Assembly: GCA_034670065.1 (NCBI GenBank)
Contig: JAXMOG010000009.1
Span: 88,828-152,827 of the forward strand
DNA: 64,000 bases
Source of the DNA: Mesobacterium_A sp034670065
GTDB lineage: Bacteria > Pseudomonadota > Alphaproteobacteria > Rhodobacterales > Rhodobacteraceae
Direction: 5' to 3'
Shown here: in pieces, positions 27,698-34,582 of the stretch
How the letters are laid out: each line of letters opens with the position of its first letter
Position numbering within the stretch: position 1 is the first letter of the stretch
The notes under the pieces: model-generated
What the model saw: only the letters and a program-made list of their open reading frames with translations
The model's database searches: none
What the model was told of the DNA's origin: nothing
Made by a program: the position numbers and the translations under genes

Positions 27698-29130
27698 CAG
27701 TAGAACACGGATTTACGTCTTTTGTTGTCTTTGCTGACATGCGGACCGGATCAAACTTTTTGGAATCCAATTTGAATGCGCTGGATGGTGTGACGTGCCA
27801 TGGCGAAGCGTTCAACCCTCACTTTGTTGGCTATCCAAACCGTGACGATCTGTTGGGTATGACCAGAGAGGAACGCGATTCCAATCCAAAGCAATTGCTA
27901 CGCCGGATACGTAATCGGACGGAGGGTTTGGGTGGTTTTAGGTACTTTCACGATCATGATCCGCGCGTCTTGGATTCGGTTTTGGATGATCGCGGCTGTG
28001 CCAAGATTGTTCTGACCCGCAATCCTGTTGAAAGCTATGTCAGCCTGAAAATCGCCCAAGCCACGGATCAATGGAAGCTGACGAATGTGTCCAACAGGCG
28101 CAATGTCAAAGCCCGGTTTGATAGCGTTGAGTTCGAAGATTTTGTTGCGCGAACCCAAGAGTTTCAATTGCAGCTTCAGAACGCTCTGCAAAAATCCGGG
28201 CAAACGGCTTTTTACATCTCTTACGAAGATTTGCACGATGTGGAGGTTTTGAATGGTTTGGCAGCGTGGCTGGGTGTGGAGAGCCGGTTGGATGGGTTGC
28301 GAAAAAACCTGAAGCGGCAAAACCCCGAACCTTTGTCAGAGAAAGTGGAAAACTATGCCGATCTACAGGCTGCGCTTTCCACGTTTGATTGGGCGAACTT
28401 ATCTCGAACTCCGAATTTCGAACCACGCCGAGGACCGGTTGTGCCCAGCTATGTGGCCGCTGCGAAATCCAATTTGTTGTACATGCCAATACCCGGCGGA
28501 CCGGACAAAACAGTTTTGCGTTGGCTTTCCGATCTGGATGAGGTTGCTGCGTCTGACCTGTTGACAGGCTTCAATCAAAAGCTTCTTAGGGAGTGGATGT
28601 TGACCCACCCCGGACATCGTAGTTTCACGGTTATCCGCCACCCATTGGAACGGGCACACCATGTATTTTGCACTCAAATTTTGCCTCTTGGCCCACAGGG
28701 CTTGCCAAAGGCCCGCAGAATATTGATGCGGCAGCACCAGATTGAACTTCCGAACTCAGCACCTGATGCGAATTACGATCTGGCTGCACACAAAGCGGCG
28801 TTTTCCGGATTTTTGGAGTTTCTGAAGGCCAATTTGGCGGGGCAGTCTGTATTAAAGGTGTTGCCTTCCTTTGCGACGCAGACCCAATGCTTGCAAGGAT
28901 TATCAGGCTTCTTGTGCCCTGACCGTGTGATCCGAGAAACGGACCTGGACAATCAGTTGGTGCAGCTAAGTTCGGAAGTTGGATCCGGACATGCGGATGT
29001 TTCAACAGACAATCCTGAAGGTCCGTTCAAATTGATAGATATATATGACCCGAAAATCGAAGAGTTGTCGCGACAGGCTTACCATCGCGACTACATTCAT
29101 TTCGGTTATTCGGATTGGAGCCCGGTTTAG
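27694..29130 (+). CDS. Two-domain sulfotransferase (NodH-like N-terminal domain)
   Basis: Residues 1-235 look like a PAPS-dependent sulfotransferase: the 5'-phosphosulfate loop is in FADMRTGSNFLESNLNAL and the 3'-phosphate motif in KIVLTRNPVESYVSLKIA. Residues about 250-478 resemble a second sulfotransferase domain of the carbohydrate type, with NLLYMPIPGGPDKTVLRWLS in place of the first loop and FTVIRHPLERAHHVFCTQ as the second motif. The protein is 478 residues long, about twice a single domain. It ends a glycosyltransferase operon. With cysQ nearby it points to a sulfated glycan. Whether both domains are active is unknown. Confidence 0.8.
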   Translation: MTVEHGFTSFVVFADMRTGSNFLESNLNALDGVTCHGEAFNPHFVGYPNRDDLLGMTREERDSNPKQLLRRIRNRTEGLGGFRYFHDHDPRVLDSVLDDRGCAKIVLTRNPVESYVSLKIAQATDQWKLTNVSNRRNVKARFDSVEFEDFVARTQEFQLQLQNALQKSGQTAFYISYEDLHDVEVLNGLAAWLGVESRLDGLRKNLKRQNPEPLSEKVENYADLQAALSTFDWANLSRTPNFEPRRGPVVPSYVAAAKSNLLYMPIPGGPDKTVLRWLSDLDEVAASDLLTGFNQKLLREWMLTHPGHRSFTVIRHPLERAHHVFCTQILPLGPQGLPKARRILMRQHQIELPNSAPDANYDLAAHKAAFSGFLEFLKANLAGQSVLKVLPSFATQTQCLQGLSGFLCPDRVIRETDLDNQLVQLSSEVGSGHADVSTDNPEGPFKLIDIYDPKIEELSRQAYHRDYIHFGYSDWSPV

Positions 29131-29591
29131 GCTGCTTGAACTGACTGTGCTTCGGTCAGAATCGTATAAAGCGTGACAGGATCAGGGTTGGCCCGCAGCT
29201 TCTTGCAGACATTCTGATCGCGCAATGTGCGTGACACCAATGCCAGGGCTTTCAAATGTTCCACGCCGGCATGTTCTGGCGCGAACAATGAGAAGACAAG
29301 ATCGACAGGTTGCCGATCAACCGCTTCAAATTCGATTGGTTTTTCCAAAAGGATAAACGCACCGGACACTTCCGAAAGGTCCGTGACGCGGGCATGCGGC
29401 AAGGCAACGCCATTGCCAACGCCAGTTGGCCCAAGGCTTTCGCGTTCCATCAGGGCTTCAACAGCCATACCGGCATCGACACCGAAAGCGGAACTGGCCA
29501 GTTCCGCGATGTCATGCATCAAGCGTTTCTTGCTAGAGACGCCGGCAATTACTTTGACGGACGTTGGTTTTAGTAGTTCGGAAAAATGCAT
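29127..29591 (-). CDS. ptsN: PTS IIA-like nitrogen-regulatory protein PtsN
   Basis: The 154-residue protein is a lone EIIA domain of the fructose/nitrogen type, with the phosphorylated histidine in GVALPHARV near residue 66 and the DLVFSLFAP segment near residue 104. It is the terminal part of the nitrogen-related phosphotransferase chain, which regulates metabolism rather than sugar transport. It lies downstream of hpf, as in many proteobacteria, and converges with the sulfotransferase gene (four-base overlap). AGGGAA lies before the ATG. Confidence 0.93.
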   Translation of the reverse strand: MHFSELLKPTSVKVIAGVSSKKRLMHDIAELASSAFGVDAGMAVEALMERESLGPTGVGNGVALPHARVTDLSEVSGAFILLEKPIEFEAVDRQPVDLVFSLFAPEHAGVEHLKALALVSRTLRDQNVCKKLRANPDPVTLYTILTEAQSVQAA

Positions 29592-29607
29592 GATTTCCCT
29601 ATCATTC

Positions 29608-29632
29608 GGGCGGCCGCGCCATGTGGCCGCCC
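29608..29632. other. Perfect stem-loop between hpf and ptsN
   Basis: GGGCGGCC at 29608-29615 is the exact inverse complement of GGCCGCCC at 29625-29632, leaving a nine-base loop. On the minus strand it is not followed by a T run, so it is not a normal intrinsic terminator. It ends about 17 bases before the ptsN start, where it could slow decay of the hpf mRNA or lower ptsN expression. Confidence 0.6.
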
Positions 29633-29653
29633 GCTGGTTTGGAGACTGCTAGA

Positions 29654-30217
29654 TCACGGATCGATCCAACCAATGTTGCCGTCGTCACGGCGGTAGACGA
29701 CGTTTACTCCGTCCTTCTTTTCATTTCGAAACACAAGAACAGGGGCTCCTGCAAGTTCCATCTGCATTACTGCTTCACCAACGCTTAAAGAAGGAATTTG
29801 GGTTTCCATCTCAGCGACAATAATCGGCAGTAGGGTCTCTGGTTCGTCCTGCGACTCGTTGTTTTCGCCGGCGAGGATATACGAGGACGCACCGGAAAGT
29901 TCAACGGGTTCCGTCCGGTCCTTGTGGTGATCCTTCAGGCGACGCTTATAGCGACGCAGCTGTTTCTCCATTTTTTCGCGGCAGGATTCAAAAGCCGCAT
30001 AGATTTCTGTAGCATGGCCTTTGGCTGAAACCGTTAAACCAGTAGACAGGTGAACGGTCGCCTCACAAGCATATTCATGCGCGCTTTTCGAGAAAATGAC
30101 ATTCGCATCGGTTGGGCGCGCTGCGTATTTTTGAACGGCGTCCCCTAGCTCGGTTTTGACATGGGTTTGTAGGGCGGCTCCGATGTCAATTTGTTTTCCC
30201 GTGATTTGGTAGCGCAT
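29654..30217 (-). CDS. hpf: Ribosome hibernation-promoting factor, long form
   Basis: The 187-residue protein has the N-terminal S30AE/YfiA domain (YQITGKQIDIGAALQTHVKT; then SAHEYACEATVHLSTGLTVS and EIYAAFESCREKMEKQLRRY) and a C-terminal dimerisation domain with MQMELAGAPVLVFRNEKKDG and VVYRRDDGNIGWIDP. The long form makes 100S ribosome dimers on its own. AGAAGGA precedes the ATG. Its leader has a nested hairpin (30239-30287). Confidence 0.94.
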   Translation of the reverse strand: MRYQITGKQIDIGAALQTHVKTELGDAVQKYAARPTDANVIFSKSAHEYACEATVHLSTGLTVSAKGHATEIYAAFESCREKMEKQLRRYKRRLKDHHKDRTEPVELSGASSYILAGENNESQDEPETLLPIIVAEMETQIPSLSVGEAVMQMELAGAPVLVFRNEKKDGVNVVYRRDDGNIGWIDP

Positions 30218-30467
30218 GGCTTATCCTTCTAGTTATGGTCAGCACAACAGGCAGCGGACTTACCGCTGCCGAACGAAACTGTGCTGAAGGGGTGAGACAT
30301 CTTTGTTGCAGGTCCAACTTGACCGTCCGGAAAACCGGTTCTGTCGGAGGCTGAACATGACTGCCACAAGAATGTCATGACCTCATTTGAGAGGATGAGC
30401 GGGGTTGCTGTCAATGGACTCTCGCCCAAAACCGGTTCAATTTCCGTGAACAGTGCGTTGCAACACA
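30218..30467. other. Gap between lptB and hpf (250 bases), without rpoN
   Basis: No convincing gene is seen. An open frame on the minus strand (30229-30468) begins on the lptB stop as TGATG but encodes a low-complexity, Cys/Ser-rich sequence without family features. The stretch contains the nested hairpin of the hpf leader and two copies of AAAACCGGTTC at 30331-30341 and 30428-30438. In many proteobacteria rpoN lies exactly here. Confidence 0.5.
30239..30287. other. Nested double hairpin in the hpf leader region
   Basis: An outer inverted repeat, TCAGCACA at 30239-30246 and TGTGCTGA at 30280-30287, encloses an inner one, GGCAGCG at 30250-30256 and CGCTGCC at 30264-30270. Both stems are perfect, eight and seven base pairs. 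On the minus strand this lies 22 bases before the hpf start, and no T run follows it, so it looks like a structured 5' leader or stabilising element rather than a terminator. Confidence 0.6.
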
Positions 30468-31226
30468 TCAAGAGATGCGGAAGTTGTCCCCAAGGTACAC
30501 TCTGCGCACGTTTTCATTTTGCACCACTTCATCAGGCGTGCCTGACATCAAGACTGTACCGTCGTGCAGAATGTAGGCGCGATCAACGATCTCGAGCGTT
30601 TCGCGTACGTTGTGGTCGGTGATCAAAACACCGATTCCGCGTTTTTTCAGATCTGCCACAAGGTGACGAATATCGCCGACGCTGATTGGGTCCACGCCTG
30701 CAAACGGTTCATCCAGCAAAAGGTATTTCGGATTTGCTGCAAGGCAACGGGCAATTTCAACGCGGCGCCGCTCACCACCGGACAAAGCCAGCGCTGGCGC
30801 ACGGCGCAGATGTTCAATGGAAAATTCCGACAGTAACTCTTCTAAACGTTCGCGGCGCTTGTGCCGATCACGCACAGCTATTTCCAGAACGGCTAGAATA
30901 TTGTCTTCTACGGAAAGCCCGCGAAAAATTGACATTTCCTGAGGCAAATATCCGATACCCAGCCGGGCGCGCCGGTACATTGGCAATGTTGTCGCGTTGT
31001 TGCCATCAATAATGACTTCGCCGCCTTCCGGGTTCACCAGACCTGCGATCGCATAGAATGTGGTTGTCTTCCCGCTACCGTTTGGACCAAGCAGCCCAAC
31101 AACCTCACCACGGAATAAATCCATGCTGACATCGCGGATCACGACACGCTTTTTATAGCTTTTGCGCAAATGCTTGATGCGAAGGCCGCTGGTTCCTTCG
31201 GTCACGCGAAGATCTGGGGCAGTCAT
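30468..31226 (-). CDS. lptB: Lipopolysaccharide export ATPase LptB
   Basis: The 252-residue protein is an ABC ATPase with Walker A GPNGSGKTT near residue 47, the Q-loop in GYLPQEMSIFRGLS, signature LSGGERRRVEIAR, Walker B YLLLDEPFAGVD and H-loop LITDHNVRETL. It energises the LptBFG extraction of LPS from the inner membrane. TAATG at 31226 couples it to lptA. LptF and LptG are not in this window. Confidence 0.96.
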   Translation of the reverse strand: MTAPDLRVTEGTSGLRIKHLRKSYKKRVVIRDVSMDLFRGEVVGLLGPNGSGKTTTFYAIAGLVNPEGGEVIIDGNNATTLPMYRRARLGIGYLPQEMSIFRGLSVEDNILAVLEIAVRDRHKRRERLEELLSEFSIEHLRRAPALALSGGERRRVEIARCLAANPKYLLLDEPFAGVDPISVGDIRHLVADLKKRGIGVLITDHNVRETLEIVDRAYILHDGTVLMSGTPDEVVQNENVRRVYLGDNFRIS

Positions 31227-31714
31227 TACTTTTCCCCGGTCTGCAAAACTGTGCGCACGCGGCCAGACATGTTGGCGGTGCCATCCTGTAGGTTCACAAC
31301 CATGCGTTCCGATGTCAGTGCATTCTGGCCCTGAGTTAACAAGACGCTGCCAGTCATAACAATTTCGCCAGTCTGTACATTATAGTCTGCGCGTTTTGCC
31401 TCGGCCGCCTCATCACCGTTAACCAGTGTAACGCCGCCTGTTGCTTCCAGTCGCTCTATGCGGCTGTTGTTGCTGCTGTACACCACCAGAACGCGGGGTG
31501 CTGACAACCGCATTTCGCCTTGGCCTATTATAACGTCACCGGAATACAGGGCACTGCCATCGCTTTGGTCGACAGATAAGCTGTCTGCGGACACTTCTAT
31601 GGGAAGCGAGATGTCTTGCCGCATGCCGCCAAACGTTACATCCGTTCCTTGCGCGAAAGCCGGAAAACAAAGGGTTAAGCCCAACAGGATAGGTAAGATG
31701 CGGTGCGTGATCAT
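31226..31714 (-). CDS. lptA: LPS transport periplasmic protein LptA
   Basis: The 162-residue protein has a signal peptide ending PAFAQG (about residue 22) and an OstA-like beta-jellyroll domain: PIEVSADSLSVDQSDGSALY, GDVIIGQGEMRL and ANMSGRVRTVLQ. It forms the periplasmic bridge carrying LPS between LptC and the outer-membrane LptD. It is the middle gene of lptC-lptA-lptB. Confidence 0.9.
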   Translation of the reverse strand: MITHRILPILLGLTLCFPAFAQGTDVTFGGMRQDISLPIEVSADSLSVDQSDGSALYSGDVIIGQGEMRLSAPRVLVVYSSNNSRIERLEATGGVTLVNGDEAAEAKRADYNVQTGEIVMTGSVLLTQGQNALTSERMVVNLQDGTANMSGRVRTVLQTGEK

Positions 31715-31725
31715 TAATGCGCTTT

Positions 31726-32325
31726 CTATCTTTGCGGATCATATAGCATCTTTACGCCTTCGGTGAATAGCATTCGGATGTTGTTGCCGTCGTCATCGGC
31801 CCGGACCAGTAGCTTGCCGGCCTCAAACGCACCGGTTGGCCCGTCACCAATGATTGGTCCTGTGGATTCGATCTGTACCTTGGACAATGCGCTGGTCAAT
31901 TCATCGGTGCGCAGCGTGTACCCGGTGGAGCTTTCAACCAGAACATCGCCTGTCAGTACAGCAACATCATTCGGACCATCCAGCAAGGCGCTGTCGGCCT
32001 GCATTTCAATTTTGCCGCCGTCGGAGAGATCCAGGGTGGCCCTTAGACCAAGGGCGCGGGCCACGCCGTCACGTTCTGGGTCTGGCCGCGCGGTTTGTGC
32101 TGTCATTGTAATGCTGTCGCCCGCTGTGGTCGCCGCCGAGAAGTGCGGCTCTGTCAGTTGTTGGCGAATGTTGGGGTCATTCAAACCGGGAACTGCAAAA
32201 GGTAAATCTGAAACCGGGTCCGTCGGGCGTGACAGTAGAAATATTGTCGAAAGCAATGCAAGCGCGGCCAAGGGTAAGAGAACCTTAAGCCACGAAACGA
32301 TACGGGAGTGGACGTGATCCCGCAT
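31726..32325 (-). CDS. lptC: LPS export factor LptC
   Basis: The 199-residue protein has one N-terminal membrane helix (about residues 10-30, LKVLLPLAALALLSTIFLLS) and a periplasmic OstA/LptC-type beta domain, with FSAATTAGDSITMTAQTA and GDVLVESSTGYTLRTDEL. It passes LPS from the LptBFG complex to LptA. It starts six bases after the end of rnd, in the same orientation, so rnd-lptC-lptA-lptB are likely one transcript. Confidence 0.88.
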   Translation of the reverse strand: MRDHVHSRIVSWLKVLLPLAALALLSTIFLLSRPTDPVSDLPFAVPGLNDPNIRQQLTEPHFSAATTAGDSITMTAQTARPDPERDGVARALGLRATLDLSDGGKIEMQADSALLDGPNDVAVLTGDVLVESSTGYTLRTDELTSALSKVQIESTGPIIGDGPTGAFEAGKLLVRADDDGNNIRMLFTEGVKMLYDPQR

Positions 32326-32331
32326 TGTTTA

Positions 32332-32943
32332 TCAGTGCGCGAAGATGTCGATGTCGGGCCAGCCTTCAAGATCCAGCAAGGCGCGCTGGGGCAAGAATGC
32401 GAAACACGCGTTCGCCGTTTCCATCCGGCCTTCCCGCTTCAGCCGTACGTTCAGCTCGTCACGCAGTTGGTGCAGGTACAACACGTCAGACGCCGCGTAT
32501 TCCAATTGAGCTGCTGTCAAATTGGGCGCGCCCCAATCGCTGCTTTGCTGTTGTTTGGAAATGTCGATGCCGACAAGTTCTTGCAGCAGGTTTTTTAGCC
32601 CGTGGCGATCTGTGTACGTACGGACAAGTTTGGACGCGATCTTTGTACAGTAGACCGGTGCGGTCAGAGTCCCGAATGCATTGTACATGGCCGCAATGTC
32701 GAAACGGCCAAAATGGAACAGCTTCAGCGTTTCGGGGTCGGCAAGCATCTTGCACAGGTTCGGTGCGGATGTCTGACCTTTTTCAATCTGAACCAGATGC
32801 GCGTTTCCGTCGCCATCCGACAGCTGCACAACACATAGACGGTCGCGGTGCGGGTTTAGACCCATCGTCTCACAATCGATCGCGACCACAGGCCCCAAGA
32901 CCAGATCATCTGGAAGGTCGCCTTTATAAAGATGATTTGCCAT
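32332..32943 (-). CDS. rnd: Ribonuclease D-like 3'-5' exonuclease
   Basis: The 203-residue protein consists of a DEDD exonuclease domain only: VAIDCETMGLNPHRDRLCVV gives the first Asp-Glu pair, LKLFHFGRFDIAAMY the second block, and YAASDVLYLHQL the last. The HRDC domains of enterobacterial RNase D are absent, so it is the short form frequent in alphaproteobacteria. The ATG at 32943 starts MANHLYKGDLPDD and is preferred over the GTG/ATG further upstream. Confidence 0.88.
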   Translation of the reverse strand: MANHLYKGDLPDDLVLGPVVAIDCETMGLNPHRDRLCVVQLSDGDGNAHLVQIEKGQTSAPNLCKMLADPETLKLFHFGRFDIAAMYNAFGTLTAPVYCTKIASKLVRTYTDRHGLKNLLQELVGIDISKQQQSSDWGAPNLTAAQLEYAASDVLYLHQLRDELNVRLKREGRMETANACFAFLPQRALLDLEGWPDIDIFAH

Positions 32944-33019
32944 GCCTCGCCTCTGCCACATTTCGGACAAAACGGACATAGACTCAAAGGTCAGAGGGTT
33001 TCAACCGCCTGTCGGCTGC

Positions 33020-33249
33020 CCAATTTCGCCATATTTGCCCAAATTTAGAATCACTTTTGGGGTGTTTGGTGCCCAAATGGGGCAAACTTGGCCCCAAATG
33101 AGGCAGCGTCGCCTCACGGACGGCATGATTTTTGTAACAATCGAAATATTCCGTTATCGCTCTGGAAGGGTTGTTTTTCCTCAATAAATACCCCCTTTTT
33201 GGCCCGTAAAACGCGATCATAGGGGTGGGTCATACGCCAAATTTGGGCC
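33020..33249. repeat. Cluster of GCCCAAAT-type motifs
   Basis: Copies or near copies start at 33020 (GCCCAATT), 33039 (GCCCAAAT), 33071 (GCCCAAAT), 33091 (GCCCCAAAT), and in reverse at 33241 (ATTTGGGCC). The spacing is 19, 32, 20 and about 150 bases, so this is not a tandem duplication. The pattern suggests binding sites for one regulator; the identity is unknown. Confidence 0.5.
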
Positions 33250-33660
33250 AAAAAGGTCCGTTTCGGCGTGAACAGCGCAACTTTTTTGTTTCTCGGAAAA
33301 GCCCACTCTTCGAGCAAAATGTTGGGCTTCGGGTTACGCGGCACGCAGGATAAAGATAATTTGGCCTCCATTGTTCACGAATTTAGATCACGCTGTTTCC
33401 ATATTGAGAACGAATGTTTCGCTGCGACGTTTAATCCCTGTTATATCTCGACTTACGAATTTGGTCATTTGCACATCCTAGGGGAGAGTTTCCCAATTCA
33501 ATCAATCGGTTGCACGAATTGAGGTTTGCTGGCGAAAACTGGGGCAAGACTAAGGCGCGGACGTTCGAATTGTGGCCGTGGAAGTGTCGCGATGTTGACT
33601 AAAATGTGGCGGTGCAGCATAACAAGAACATCGAAACGCACATAAGAGCGTAGCTGATAA

Positions 33661-33766
33661 CCGCAAGATGGCACTGGGGGCTGGTGCTAACCAAGCGGGA
33701 GTAAGGAAGGACCTAACGGTCCGCACGGGTTCCGAAGGAACGAAAAGGAAAAACGCCTTTTGGGCG
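33661..33766 (+). ncRNA. Candidate structured 5' leader of the ExoY-like gene (four hairpins)
   Basis: Stem 1 joins CCGC at 33661-33664 to GCGG at 33695-33698, with an inner GCAC/GTGC pair. Stem 2 joins GGACC at 33709-33713 to GGTCC at 33718-33722 over the loop TAAC. Stem 3 joins GTTCC at 33729-33733 to GGAAC at 33737-33741 over GAA. Stem 4 joins CGCC at 33754-33757 to GGCG at 33763-33766 and is followed by a T-rich run. The order is typical of a cis-regulatory leader, but it does not match the c-di-GMP-I riboswitch core that I looked for. By-eye folding only. Confidence 0.4.
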
Positions 33767-33837
33767 AACAGCTTTTTCTTGCCTGACGATCTGATCCGAA
33801 CTTTCGCATAACCAACCGCCTCAAGGAGAGGTCCGTG

Positions 33838-34527
33838 ATGAAAATGGACATTCACCAGCCTGCAACGACCGCCCGGTTCGACGCTTTGATTGAAGATGCA
33901 ATCTTCTCGGCGCCGGCCAACCACGCTTATCGCGGCGGTATCAAGCGCATCGTAGATGTTCTGATCGTTCTGGCGGCGGCTCTTCCGGTTCTGGCGGTTC
34001 TGTTGATCTTGGCTCCGATGATTGCTCTGGACGGCAAGTCGCCTTTCTACATGCAGAAGCGCGTTGGCAAGAACGGCCGCATCTTCGGCATGCTGAAGCT
34101 TCGCAGCATGGTTTCGAATGCTGACGAGCAGCTGCAGCGTCACCTGGCGAAGAACCCTGAAGCACGCGCTGAGTGGGACCGTAACCAGAAGCTGCGTCAC
34201 GACCCTCGCATCACTCGTGTTGGCCGCGTTATCCGCAAAACTTCCATCGATGAGCTGCCTCAGCTGTGGAACGTTCTGACCGGTGACATGTCGATCGTTG
34301 GTCCTCGCCCAATGATGGTTAACCAGCAAGACCTGTACCCTGGCACCGCATACTACGCTCTGCGTCCTGGCATCACCGGCTTTTGGCAGACCTCCGTTCG
34401 CAACGAAAGCAGCTTTGCTGACCGCGCTGGCTACGACGCTGACTATCTTCGCCAGCTGTCGCTGACCACTGACCTGAAAGTTATCATGCGCACTTTCAAA
34501 GTTGTTCTGAACGGCACCGGCTGCTGA
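33838..34527 (+). CDS. ExoY-type phosphoglycosyl transferase (initiating sugar transferase)
   Basis: The 229-residue protein has an N-terminal soluble segment of about 35 residues, one membrane helix (VLIVLAAALPVLAVLLILAP) and the sugar transferase core: GMLKLRSMV, RKTSIDELPQLWNVLTGDMS, IVGPRPMMV and RPGITGFWQ. It would place the first sugar phosphate on undecaprenyl phosphate. A GTG at 33835 is also possible; the ATG at 33838 sits seven bases after AAGGAGAGG. Codon use is strongly biased (Ala GCT, Leu CTG, Val GTT) compared with neighbours, suggesting very high expression. It stands alone with its own leader and terminator. Confidence 0.92.
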   Translation: MKMDIHQPATTARFDALIEDAIFSAPANHAYRGGIKRIVDVLIVLAAALPVLAVLLILAPMIALDGKSPFYMQKRVGKNGRIFGMLKLRSMVSNADEQLQRHLAKNPEARAEWDRNQKLRHDPRITRVGRVIRKTSIDELPQLWNVLTGDMSIVGPRPMMVNQQDLYPGTAYYALRPGITGFWQTSVRNESSFADRAGYDADYLRQLSLTTDLKVIMRTFKVVLNGTGC

Positions 34528-34551
34528 TCACCACAACAAGAGATTTTTGAG

Positions 34552-34582
34552 AACCCCGTGCTGAAAAGCGCGGGGTTTTTCA
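34552..34582 (+). terminator. Intrinsic terminator after the ExoY-type gene
   Basis: AACCCCGTGC at 34552-34561 pairs with GCGCGGGGTT at 34568-34577 over the loop TGAAAA (one G-T wobble), and TTTC follows. It sits 25 bases after the stop codon and also overlaps the end of the convergent hydratase gene. Confidence 0.8.

Larger units (their letters stand above)
32944..33837. other. Long gene-poor region with repeated motifs and a hairpin-rich leader before the sugar transferase gene
   Basis: No convincing gene is present in about 890 bases. The first part (32990-33250) has five GCCCAAAT-type elements in both orientations and a perfect inverted repeat TGAGGC-AGCGTC-GCCTCA at 33099-33116. The middle part (33250-33530) is AT-richer and unstructured. 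The last part (33540-33837) reads as a leader: four short hairpins follow one another from 33661 to 33766, then a U-rich tract, then the ribosome site AAGGAGAGG at 33823-33831. It probably holds the promoters for rnd (leftward) and for the sugar transferase (rightward). Confidence 0.55.

Noticed and set aside
29608..29632. Intrinsic terminator for hpf
   Set aside because: The hairpin is perfect but no T run follows on the minus strand.
30229..30471. Open frame of about 80 codons between lptB and hpf
   Set aside because: It starts on the lptB stop but has no ribosome site, no family features and overlaps the perfect hairpins of the hpf leader.
33268..33522. Open frame of 84 codons in the gene-poor region
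   Set aside because: No ribosome site, unusual amino-acid make-up and no recognisable domain; codon use is unlike the neighbours.
33661..33766. c-di-GMP-I (GEMM) riboswitch in the sugar transferase leader
   Set aside because: The conserved core segments of that class are not found, although the position would fit.
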